Shown here: positions 11,790-20,747 of the stretch, in pieces
Numbering within the stretch: the first letter of the stretch is position 1
How the letters are laid out: the number at the start of each line of letters is the position of its first letter
NCBI RefSeq assembly: GCF_026213295.1
Contig: NC_079414.1
Coordinates: 6,067,847-6,131,846, forward strand
From: Gadus chalcogrammus
Lineage: Eukaryota; Chordata; Actinopteri; Gadiformes; Gadidae
DNA: 64,000 nucleotides
Direction of reading: 5' to 3'
The notes under the pieces: generated by a model
Databases searched by the model: none
Told to the model about the DNA's origin: nothing
Seen by the model: the letters and a program-made list of their open reading frames with translations, nothing else
Made by a program: the position numbers and the translations under genes

Positions 11790-11870
11790 AATACATTTAC
11801 ATTTAGGGCATTTAGCAGACGCTTTTATCCAAAGTGACTTACAATAAGTACATTTGTCAAGATACTTCCA
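11790..11870 (-). repeat. LINE/SINE 3'-tail fragment
   Basis: The motif catttagcagacgctttt with following tccaaagtgacttacaat, preceded by acatttacattt, matches the inverted 3' tail of the L2-like LINE ending near 59672. This is the shared tail recognised by the LINE machinery. Confidence 0.65.
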
Positions 11871-11957
11871 CATATTGTGCATTTGGCGTCTTTGTCGTCA
11901 TTAACCAACTTAAAGTGGCTCCATACTGCACTCCGTTTTGCCCTCTTCCTCGTGTCA

Positions 11958-12520
11958 CTAGCTGTGTTCGAAATCATTCCCTATACACTCATTCCCTATT
12001 CCCTATAGTGTACATGATATAGTGCACTATATAGGGAATAGGGAACGAGAATTCGGACACTACGCTGAACATTTGCGTCAGTAAATGCACCGGGTATTTG
12101 TGTGACGCAGACAGATGCGCCCACATCAAGTAAACAAACCGGGCACTCACGACGAAAGCTGGAGGTTGTATTGATGTTGAATGTTACATCTCCTTGTTTA
12201 ATTAATTTTGAATGTTTAATATTCTATGTTAAATCCCAAATAAATTGTTGACATTTCTAAACGAAAGCCGGAGACTCCATCATTAAATGTATTCGTTTTC
12301 GCGGTTATTCGGCTTCTTCTTCTCCCCTGGAAAAATACAACCGCATTGCATTGTGGTATACGGGAGTAACATGTAGGGAACATCGTATGTACCCTATTTT
12401 AAGTCCACTATATAGTGCCCTATATAGTGGACCACTGAGAATTCGAACACCCTAGAAAATGGCGTGCACCCTATTTAGTGCACTACATCCATGATAGGGA
12501 ACGATTTCGAACACAGCTAG
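11958..12520. mobile_element. Nested MITE with 18-bp perfect inverted ends
   Basis: The ends ctagctgtgttcgaaatc and its exact complement bound 563 bp. The interior is full of short inverted motifs (cactatatagg, attccctattcccta). No target duplication could be resolved because the flanking triplets are themselves complementary. Confidence 0.7.
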
Positions 12521-12768
12521 TAGTGTCCCGCTTTTCGTTTGTCTTGTTCTGCTTCGCTTGTGATCCCGCTTGTGTTCCCGCGTGTGCGTCAAGTACGTCT
12601 GGCGTCAAGCGCGCCCTCACGTGGACGGTTGGGGAATTACGGGTTAAAAATGCGATTAATTGCAAGTAATTTATTTTAATCGAGTAATCTCTTATCGACA
12701 ATTAATCGATAATCGATTAATTGTTTGCATCCCTAAGTAAGACGTTGATGAACAAGCAGCAATCTTAC

Positions 12769-12910
12769 CAATAGTGCTTCCCATTCCACATGAACTCAAA
12801 TGCATATTTGCTGTTTTTGTCATCTGCACTGTCGCTCAGAGACAAAACTCCACGATACTCCACCACAAAACTTTTTGGTTCAATGTAGTCTTGTGTAAGC
12901 ACACCTCTCC
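12769..12910 (-). CDS. KMT5A-like SET methyltransferase, exon 2 (N-terminal half of SET)
   Basis: A TTTTCTTCAG acceptor precedes 12910 and a TTG/GTAAGATT donor follows 12769. Phase 1 in and phase 2 out match the neighbours. It reads GRGVLTQDYIEPKSFVVEYR followed by GVLSLSD, the GxG cofactor loop and the FVVEYRG strand of SET domains, then FEFMWNGKHY. The 142-bp exon sits immediately next to a hAT MITE (11623-12735) in the downstream intron. Confidence 0.85.
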
Positions 12911-12989
12911 CTGAAGAAAATAAAGAAAACAGCAACATCAGCTCCTGTTAGATAACCAACTTCATTTATGGCTGTATTTTCAAAGAGAT

Positions 12990-13480
12990 ATTCAAGGAAT
13001 AGTTCACTTTAAATGAAATTTCATTCATGCTGATGAGAAGTCTGGTATAGTTTTTTAATCCGTAAAACACTGACTGAAGGGAAGAAAAAAGTTTGCAGTA
13101 TTTTTCCAAACAGTGACCAGTTGTAAAACGTAATAAAACAACCCCTAATAACCTTTAAATGCTTCCAAACTGCTTGTGGACCTTCATCCAAGTCTCCTGA
13201 AGCTGCCACATGCAATGACTTGAAAAAATGTAATTAATGCCATGTTATTAATCTTAATACTCACTGTTGAAGGAGAGATAAAGTCTTGCAAACATGCACC
13301 GTCTGAACTGGTGTGTGGGGAACATGCAATGTTTGCTAGGCTTTAGCTCTCCTGTAATGGTGAGGATTTAGATTAATCACATGCCGTAAATTACATTTTT
13401 TACTAGAAGATTAAAAAACTACACTTCTCATCGACATGAGGGTGAGTAGATAATGAGAGGAAGACCGACAACAATTAAGT
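12990..13480. repeat. Interspersed repeat (copy of the 19.93-20.19 kb repeat)
   Basis: It starts near aaggaatagttcacttt and ends with gatgagggtgagtagataatg, preceded by the shared ttaaaaaactacac. The second copy near 19.93-20.19 kb shares these parts in the same order. Such 'aatagttcac…tgagggtgagta' repeats are abundant in fish genomes. No coding capacity. Confidence 0.5.
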
Positions 13481-13965
13481 GCTGTGCAATACAAAAATAA
13501 TTAAACAAAATGCAAACAAATGCAATCCAGAACTTAAATATAAAGATACATATAATTAAAAGTTATGACAATTACAGTCAGTTCATATAATATAAGTCAT
13601 ACAATGAAAAGAGTTAGAGGAAGACAATGCTTGTAAAAAATATGGCATGTAGGTGGCAAGTTGGTATACACCAGTGGTGCCCAACCCTACTCCTGGAGGG
13701 CTACTGCTCATTTTCTTCTGGCGTTTTAACTACATCCGTTTATACATTTTTCTCAAGCACAGATGGAAAAAACAAACCAGATGAATCGATAGACATTCAC
13801 TGAAGAAATTAATTATGTTATGAGTAAGAAATTAGTATTCAGTTAACTCCAGAAATCAGATAATGATGAGTTTATTTGCGTGCATCTAAACCCCATAGTG
13901 AACTACAGCTACTGTAAGGTGACTACACTAGAAACAAACATAAATATACTGGATGAAAAACGTAC

Positions 13966-14080
13966 CTTTATGTGTGTTAATAAATCTTCCTTCCAGGAAA
14001 GATTTGTCTTCTCCAATGGTAATGTGGTCAATAGCATCCTGATCAGGAGTTTTTCTCCTCCCTCTCCTTCTCTCTGTCAT
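13966..14080 (-). CDS. KMT5A-like SET methyltransferase, exon 1 (start codon)
   Basis: The ATG at 14080 follows an acceptor (TTTTTACAG at 14086) by five bases and is the first in-frame ATG, since a TGA lies upstream in the spliced leader. It encodes a basic start (MTERRRGRRKTPDQDAIDHI) and then FLEGRFINTHK, which runs into the SET domain. The donor is AAG/GTACG at 13966. Together the three exons encode about 150 residues, essentially a bare SET domain with a short basic N-terminus, much shorter than canonical KMT5A. An N-terminal domain may be supplied elsewhere, or extra C-terminal exons may follow. Confidence 0.83.
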
Positions 14081-14267
14081 CTTTGCTGTAAAAATGCCCA
14101 GACAATAACATTACATTTCAAACTACCTGTCACATCACATGTAACCTATATTTCATGCCAAATCACGTTAGATATTCTGTCTCAACATTTAACATGGGTT
14201 TCACTGAATGACCCGTAAACTGAAAAAACTGGTGTCACGTCTCTTCTTCAGTGTTGGATCCTCTGAG

Positions 14268-14404
14268 ACCAGTGGTGAGCGCGTTACTTTTCGCCACATC
14301 AAATCGTCGGTAACGGCGTGGAAACAATTAGATTATCCGTCAATGAAAAAATAACGCCCTTAGCAACGCCGTTTTATTTTAACGCCGTTAGTCACATCAC
14401 TGGT
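14268..14404. mobile_element. Small MITE with accagtg/cactggt ends
   Basis: A 137-bp element has ends accagtggtga and tcacatcactggt and an interior of inverted gcgttac/gtaacg and aacgccgtta motifs, a common fish hAT-type MITE layout. A target duplication is not clear. Confidence 0.5.
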
Positions 14405-14781
14405 TGAGACGCACAGCACAGGTTATAAACAGGCTATAAACACAGCTGGCAATGCGCGCGGCGCCGCCGTCACACGCCGCCTCGGTGCTCACCGAGGCCG
14501 CGGCCCCTTCACACGCCGTCTCGTTGAGCACCGAGTCGGCGTGTGTCAACACCACGTTGTCACTGTCAAAAATATCGGATAACGCTAACGTTACCGTCTA
14601 AACAACTAACTCTCGTCGACTACATTAACTCGGCGACTACATTAACTCGGCGACGACATTAACTAACGTTACCATTAGCTGCAGCAGACCGAAGCCCTGA
14701 ATGTGTCCTCTATTTGTCACAGAAATGGCTTTGAGTATTTAAAACCTAACCTAAACTAAGGTTTTTAAAAGTGTTTCTTAC

Positions 14782-14830
14782 CTGTTCATGAATTGCTTAA
14801 TCCGCTTCACCTCGTTGCCGCAGTTTTATG
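14782..14830 (-). other. 5' untranslated leader exon of the SET gene (3' border only)
   Basis: A strong CAG/GTAAGAAAC donor lies at 14782 and points to the acceptor at 14085. The leader contains an ATG six bases from the donor that, after splicing, would open a short out-of-frame upstream ORF overlapping the main start. The 5' border is not defined by the sequence, and the end given is a guess. Confidence 0.45.
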
Positions 14831-14839
14831 AGATTTCCC

Positions 14840-14975
14840 GCGAAACGTATAGACTGATCGCTGCAGCCAATCACTGATCAGAACCTGCTTGATTGACATC
14901 ACTGCAGGCGAATCACTGATCAGAACCATGACTGACGTCTGACTGCAGCCAATCACAGACGAGGGATTTTTAGCC
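14840..14975 (-). promoter_or_regulatory. Candidate promoter region with repeated CCAAT-type boxes
   Basis: Just upstream of the leader exon there are two copies of ctgcagccaatcac and two of atcactgatcagaacc within 110 bp. Read on the gene strand these give inverted CCAAT boxes (ATTGG). No TATA box is evident. The call rests on position and the repeated motif only. Confidence 0.35.
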
Positions 14976-15162
14976 AATGAATTACGCTCATTCAGTGTGT
15001 GGAATGGCGGGGAAATGTGTGTCGGCACGGAAAATAACCACACACTGGCGACGACACACACACACACACACAAAAAAGTTGGGTTTGTGCTTATCGGGAC
15101 TTTTTGAGAAAATTTGAGAGCAGCTTGATGACAGCCTCCTGAGTGCCGCTACACTGTTTGAA

Positions 15163-15191
15163 TTATGAGGACACCAGAGGTGTCCTCATAA
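15163..15191. repeat. Short perfect hairpin beside (CA)n tracts
   Basis: The 13-bp arms 15163-15175 and 15179-15191 are exact inverted copies around a 3-nt loop. The outward arm is repeated again at about 15195. (CA)n tracts flank it at 15053-15073 and 15256-15281. Confidence 0.8.
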
Positions 15192-16256
15192 TCCGGTGGT
15201 GTCCTCATAGAGTAAGTAGGTATCCGACAAAATGTCCCTTTAAACCACAGGAACAAACACACACACACACACACACACATACTCGTTTATCTGGCCCGGT
15301 GGGGACAGTGGACAAAAAGGTGTCTGCTGGGGACCACCCTTTCTAAATGAGATACAGACATGGTTCCAAGTCCCATTTTTTTTTTTTGATTTTAGATTTT
15401 CATGTATCACTTAAAATGTTAAGATTTCACATTTCAAATTATTGCATAGGACATTTACCAACACGATGGGGACTTAAGAAGAGGGTTGGTACCGGGTGCC
15501 GCCAATAGGGGGGGACAAATGTGTAATGAAATGTCTGTCACATTTTATTTTGAACAGCAGGCAACAGCTGCATAACAAGTGCTTACTCTTTTTACTTGCT
15601 ACTCTGTCTGTTGCAGTGCATTTTTGCCTGCATGGAACTTTAATATAAAAATAATTAATTAACCCTAACTGTCCGTCCACACCAGAAGCGAATTGAGCGA
15701 CCAAATCGCCGGAAGTCATTCACTTTCTATGGGCAAGAGCGACCAAAGCGACCAACGCTACCAGCGGCCAAAGTTGAGCAGTTGACCAGAGCGTCAAAAA
15801 GAAGTTGAAAACTTTTTAACTTTATGCAAATGACTATTATTCGCTTCAGCGACCAAACACTGACAGCCAATCGGAATGTAGACGCTCTTCGCTTGCGTGG
15901 ATCCCAGGGAACATCGGCAGGCACTTTGGTTCCTACCTACCTTTATTCACTCACTGAACAAAATGTCGGCTGAAGTATTAATCGCGGCTGTAACTGGGCA
16001 CCCGGTGTTGTACGAACCCACCCTTTTTCAGTTCAGAGATCGAAACGCCATAGTGGTTTGGATATCAAGTGATGATAAGCGGGAGTATTTATAGGCTACA
16101 TCTAGAACGTTCGTATTTAAGCGGGAATCATTATAATTTGCTCTACATGCCACCAATCTAACCAACCAATCGCGTGTAGCATGCTTTAAACAAAACCAAA
16201 AAAGTTTTTGAAATCGTCACATAAACAAACTAATCGACAAGACGAGGCTCACACCT

Positions 16257-16350
16257 CAGGCTCCGTGAATAGTGGGGAATAGAGGGATAAAAGACAAGAG
16301 ATATATCCCTTGTCATTTATCCCTCTATTCCCCACTATTCACGGAGCCTG
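16257..16350. repeat. Hairpin with 42-bp arms
   Basis: Arms 16257-16298 and 16309-16350 match at 41 of 42 positions with a 10-nt loop. The arms are not repeated elsewhere in the window that I can see. Confidence 0.9.
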
Positions 16351-16377
16351 CGGTGAATAATTTTTAATTAAATAGTC

Positions 16378-16400
16378 TAGATAGATAGATAGTCAAGTCT
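16378..16400. repeat. (TAGA)n microsatellite
   Basis: Short GATA/TAGA tract. A second one lies at about 16547-16585 within the same Harbinger-like element. Confidence 0.8.
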
Positions 16401-17079
16401 TTATTAATACCAAACGACACAAATCGTCGGGAATCCATTTAGGTGGTTCGTCCCACACAGGACAGTAGCCTACAAGACCACACAGAACCACACAGAAGTC
16501 TGACTGGACATACACACAATACATCACATTAAAACTAGACACGCGTTGATAGATAGATAGACAGAAAGGCCTAGATAGATAGATATGTTCCATTATTTGC
16601 CTTGCGGAGCCAACCAGTCCTGTGCACGTAGGCCTATGCAAATTAGCCATGTGCGCTAATGTCTATTTGTTTTGAATGCGACGAATGAGTGCAGATCATG
16701 ATTTGCAGATCCAGATCAGTGAAACATATTTTAACTACTACAGCACGCAGGGTTTTTTGTTCTCGGTTGTAATTAGCCTACATTTTAGGATTTTTTGTAT
16801 ATTGGGGGGAATCACTGTCCTACTTGTTGTCGAAGCACTTTATCGAACAAGCAAAACCGTCTCGGCAATATGGCCAAGGTGTATGGGAGAGTTCACTATT
16901 TGATATGGCTGTCTGTAGGGCCTACTAAACGCATACGGCTCCTTTAAATGCGTCTGCATAATTGAATTGTACGTCATGAGCGACCAAAGCGAACAGAAAA
17001 ATTTGCAGCGAAACTTTGTGAGCGACCAAAGCGTCTTTGACGCTATGGTCGCTCCTGGTGTGGACGTACAGTTACACTG

Positions 17080-17690
17080 ATAGTCTAGTAGGAAGAGGGG
17101 TATCATGCACCCCTCGGAAATATACTTCTAAATCAGTGTTTCTAGAAAATGATGAGCTATGTTAAATAGTTCTCGGGATGTTCCACATATTTCTATGCAA
17201 ATAAGTGCCGCCATTATCGAAACAAATCTAATTTCACTATATCTCAACCAATATTGCAGATAGCTTAACAAATAAGGTGTCTAGACCCATGTTCTGAGGG
17301 TCAGAGATCATAGTGAAACTATTCATAAAATGTTGGTGGCATGCTAGTAAGCAACCCTAACTCTTTTACCAATTATGAGACGCCAATATGGGAGATGCCA
17401 AATAAGATGTCTAGAAACAGGTTGTTGTGTGTTTAACCAAGGTTTATCTCTTTTGTTGTACAAGGATCAAACATAATATAACTCTTCTTGATGTAACCAC
17501 TCTTCTCTTTCCCATGCAAGATAAACAGTCAAGTAAATGGTTATAGTACACAAACATGGTAATAACATTTTTAAATTTAGCACAACCGATAGAAATTGTA
17601 CCTCTTAAAATAAATAAAAAATTATGACTCAGATCAAACGATGGTCACTGTTAGAACTGCCTCTTTCGAACACAAAAGAGCAAGAACAAC
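17080..17690. other. Non-coding stretch downstream of the second recombinase gene
   Basis: No open frame with coding character, no clear inverted ends and no splice-bordered exon is visible. It probably holds the 3' untranslated and downstream region of the minus-strand gene ending at 17697. No convincing AATAAA position could be fixed. Confidence 0.4.
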
Positions 17691-17696
17691 TTGCAG

Positions 17697-17920
17697 TTAG
17701 TGTGACATTGACTGCCGCTTCCAAGCGTCTATTCTGTTTTTCACGTAGTACTTGACAGCATCCCAGGTCCTACCTTTAAGTGCCTCTGGAAATGCACGGA
17801 TACATTCAAGACACTGTGCTTTACCAGGAACCTTGCCAGTCTTAATGCTGTGCATCAGCTCCTGTTCCACAGCTTGGACTTCTTCTTTGCTCCACATCTT
17901 CCTCTTCTTTCTTGATGAAT
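17697..17920 (-). CDS. Recombinase-type gene, C-terminal Myb/SANT-like exon
   Basis: A TTTTTCATAG acceptor precedes 17920 and the TAA is at 17697. In phase 1 it reads basic DSSRKKRKMWSKEEVQAV, then the GKVPGKAQCLECI motif and a tryptophan helix (GRTWDAVKYYVKNRI). Regularly spaced Trp residues and amphipathic helices resemble a Myb/SANT-type DNA-binding fold. I recall similar C-termini on fish recombinase-like proteins. It is the last of six exons that chain in perfect phase from the recombinase exon. Likely role (inference): DNA or chromatin contact by the recombinase-like protein. Confidence 0.75.
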
Positions 17921-18459
17921 CTATGAAAAATAAAATAAGATAAAAGAAAGGTTGGTGGGAGTGATTACTATAGATGTGTGTGTGTGCGCGCTATAGACAG
18001 TCCGGAGGCTGCACTGCCCTCGGAGCTGTGTTCTGCTTTTTTCGTTCCGTCAACATCACATCCCTGGGAATCGATAAGAGGAATCGATAAGCTCTGAGAA
18101 ATATGATGTTGATGGATTGAGCCAGTTCTCAACTGGAACTGGTTCTCAATTCCCATCCCTAAATTTGATGAAATTAGTAAGCGAACATAAGGAAAAGGCA
18201 ACATGACTTGTTCACTCCTTATAAGCCTATTATTGTAAATGCTATAAGAAAAATAAATATGCATATTGTCAGTCTTTACTGTCTGTAAGCACTGTAAGAA
18301 AATAATGCCTTATTTTAGTTCATGACTGAGTTGTGTGCGAGTTGAGTTTCATCACACCCCCAAGTACCAGTAATTGTAGGAATAGTGGACATCCTGAAAC
18401 CATCATAGTCTGTATGAGACTAGAAAATAACTCACTGAAACAGGTTATTGGTAAAATAC

Positions 18460-18543
18460 CGTTTTTCTTTCTTTCTTCTGGCTGTGATGTATCAGACTCC
18501 TGGTCCTCTGTAGGTGTCCTCTTTTTCACAGATCTTGACCCTC
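18460..18543 (-). CDS. Recombinase-type gene, phase-1 linker exon (charged)
   Basis: 84 bp between TTTTCAAG and GGTATTTTACC. The phase-1 frame reads GGSRSVKKRTPTEDQESDTS and continues QPEERKKNG. It is paralogous to the exons at 19790 and 20199 (shared TEDQESD pattern and shared intron start gtattttaccaataacctg). Low-complexity, charged, probably disordered. Confidence 0.7.
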
Positions 18544-18984
18544 CTTGAAAACGGACATACAATGGTAGAAAAGTTAACTTAAAGGTACGGTGGATGATGT
18601 TTTCCTGCAGCATTTTTTAAAATCTCCTTCACACACAGATTGAAACCAATGAATTAAATGATATGACACATACACCGAAAAAATCTGTGGGATGGGCAGG
18701 ACTGAAAAAACTCCATCCAATCATGAGCGTCACATTCAAGATGTTTGGATGGTGACTTGTCTTATCAAACTCAACTGCCATTTGTCCCTCCCCCCTCTGC
18801 GCGTACTCCTTTCGGGCACGAACGAATCGCGCGCCCTCAGAGGCTTGGCTACTGGCAGGTTAGCTGCATATCAGATAGCACGGGCTGTTGAACGAAAACT
18901 AATGATATAGTTATAAGTAAAATAAGCAAGTGTAGCACTCATGAACCCTCGGGAACAAGCGCTGCGCGTTCCTGTACTCTGGAG

Positions 18985-19338
18985 TAGGGATCGACCGATA
19001 TGGATTTTTTAGTGCCGATACCGATTTTTTTTCATCAGCCTTAGCCGATGACCGATATGGGCTGCCGATTTTCTTAAGCCGATATTTGGAGCCGATACTG
19101 CTTTTACTCCCTCAATTTACATCATAAAAATGACACAATGATGATAACAAATGTTACAAGTCCCAATTTAAAAGGGAACATTTATTGAACTTTAAAAAGC
19201 AATATTGACAAATAGTAAAATGCTGGGAAAAAAACTATCGGCGAACTCGGCAGCCGCTTATCGGCCGATGCCGATACACTTAAAAACCGCAAATATCGGC
19301 CCGATATATCGGCCGGCCGATATATCGGTCGATCCCTA
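18985..19338. mobile_element. hAT MITE with perfect 8-bp target duplication
   Basis: The ends tagggatcgaccgatat and atatcggtcgatccct are inverted. Flanks are ctctggag at 18977-18984 and 19339-19346. The interior carries repeated ccgata/tatcgg motifs and no coding sequence. It lies in an intron of the recombinase-type gene. Confidence 0.95.
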
Positions 19339-19789
19339 CTCTGGAGGCGTGGCTTCGGGGGGGAGGCCGAGGAAAGGTTTTTTTTTTTTTTCTTAATGCT
19401 GTGTGCTCAAACCGTTTTTCCAACATCCTCCACCCTACCTTTAAAGCACTGCAAGACTTTACGAAAACCACATTTTCAAATACATGTTCAATATTCAAGT
19501 TTTTTCTCCAGGTATGATGTATGATAGGTATATAGGTATGATATTGATTTGTGTATCTTGCATCAAATTATATATGAACACAACAAAATTACAGAAACTG
19601 TCCCTGGTGCAGACATTGAAGAAGGAAAGTTGAGGTAAAAGTTAAATAGTAAAGTTAGAGCACAGCTTAAAAAACAATAAATTACATAGTAAAAGTACTC
19701 TGATATTAAAAGAAGTTTATAATTAAAAAATATGAATTGTGTATTAAGTGGATTGTTACACCCACTGAGACAGGTTATTGGTAAAATAC

Positions 19790-19846
19790 CTTTTCTCGGA
19801 TGTGATGAGGCAGACTCATGGTCCTTTGTCCAGGTCCTTGATCTAC
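19790..19846 (-). CDS. Recombinase-type gene, phase-1 linker exon
   Basis: 57 bp between TTTGCCTACAG and GGTATTTTACC. It reads GRSRTWTKDHESASSHPRKG in phase 1. It shares its 3' flank with the 18460 exon, so the two arose by local duplication. Confidence 0.65.
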
Positions 19847-19929
19847 CTGTAGGCAAACAGATGGAAAATATGTTTTGAAAAGAGTGCCGCGGGGAGAACA
19901 TCCCACAGCATTTATCGATGGGTGGTGAT

Positions 19930-20190
19930 GGTATCAGTCACAAAAAAGGCCCATAAAACTACCCCAAAACTTTGTAAAATTCCTTCATACTGCTTGTCCT
20001 CTGCAATCCAAGTGTCTCAAAGCCATGACATGCACAGTTGACTTAAAACATAATTCAGTACATTTTTATAGCCTAAATATTAACTGTAGCCTGTTCGCCT
20101 GTAGAGGATTAAAAAACTACACTGGATTTCTCATCAGGATGAGGGTGAGTAGATAATGATTGAACATTGACTTGGGATGAACCATTCCTT
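19930..20190. repeat. Second copy of the 12.99-13.48 kb interspersed repeat
   Basis: Shares ttaaaaaactacac and gatgagggtgagtagataatg with the 13-kb copy and ends near gatgaaccattcctttaa. Non-coding. Confidence 0.45.
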
Positions 20191-20198
20191 TAAAATAC

Positions 20199-20264
20199 CT
20201 CTGATTAGCTGTGATTCAGACTCCTGGTCCTCCTCTGTAGTTGTCCTCTCAACTGGTCTTAGAC
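20199..20264 (-). CDS. Recombinase-type gene, phase-1 linker exon
   Basis: 66 bp between CCTTGAAG and GGTATTTTAA. It reads GLRPVERTTTEEDQESESQL and ends IRG in phase 1. Same family of duplicated linker exons. Confidence 0.65.
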
Positions 20265-20561
20265 CTTCAAGGAAAAACAAAAAGATGCAATGTTAGAAAA
20301 GCTCACTTGAAGCACTGAATGTACTAAATCGTCCTCTCCATGGAGGATGAGAACACAAGCCATGCCAACATCGACCTGTTTTGTTTTTAACTATAGTAGG
20401 GTTGATACCCCACCTAAGGACCCCAAAACTGACACAAATAAGACTTCAGACTCCCATTAGATAAAAGCCTTTTACAAGTGAAAACAAATTATTCCTTCTT
20501 GCTGGAAACCCCTGGGAGTGTCCAGACCCCACTTCGAGAACCACTGGTTCAGTGAATGTAC

Positions 20562-20639
20562 CTGATGAGTTGGAGGATAAACTCGACATCACACCTTCAT
20601 CTTCACTTCCAGATAGAGAGCCGTCTTCAGGTACTTCCT
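20562..20639 (-). CDS. Recombinase-type gene, acidic exon
   Basis: 78 bp with a TTTATTCAG acceptor and a CAG/GTACATT donor. In phase 1 it reads EEVPEDGSLSGSEDEGVM, then a serine run (SSLSSNSSG). It connects the recombinase exon to the linker exons. Confidence 0.72.
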
Positions 20640-20747
20640 CTGAATAAACAGCAACAAATGTTGTGAACCAGCATGACAAACCTATGACACATTTAAACCA
20701 TCACAAATTAAAATGATAAAAATAGTGTGTGCAAGGTGAGGTTTTAC

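Larger units (their letters stand above)
11623..12735. mobile_element. hAT MITE with perfect 8-bp target duplication
   Basis: The ends tagggatgcaaattatcga and its near complement (ending ttgtttgcatccct, then a) are flanked by agtaagac on both sides (11615-11622 and 12736-12743). It carries AT-rich subterminal inverted sequences (atcgataatcgattaatt) and no transposase. Two other repeats are nested inside it. It sits in the SET intron, 34 bp from exon 2. Confidence 0.93.
15666..17074. mobile_element. Harbinger-like non-autonomous element
   Basis: The ends taactgtccgtccacacc and the complement of ggtgtggacgtacagtta are inverted. Subterminal copies of gagcgaccaaagcg recur at both ends. It encloses a long hairpin (16257-16350) and (GATA)n tracts. 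No transposase. The flanking TAA/TTA triplets fit a TWA target only loosely. Confidence 0.6.

Noticed and set aside
16257..16350. Hairpin considered as a microRNA precursor
   Set aside because: The arms pair almost perfectly over 42 bp, unlike typical bulged precursors, and there is no evidence of conservation. Kept as a repeat.
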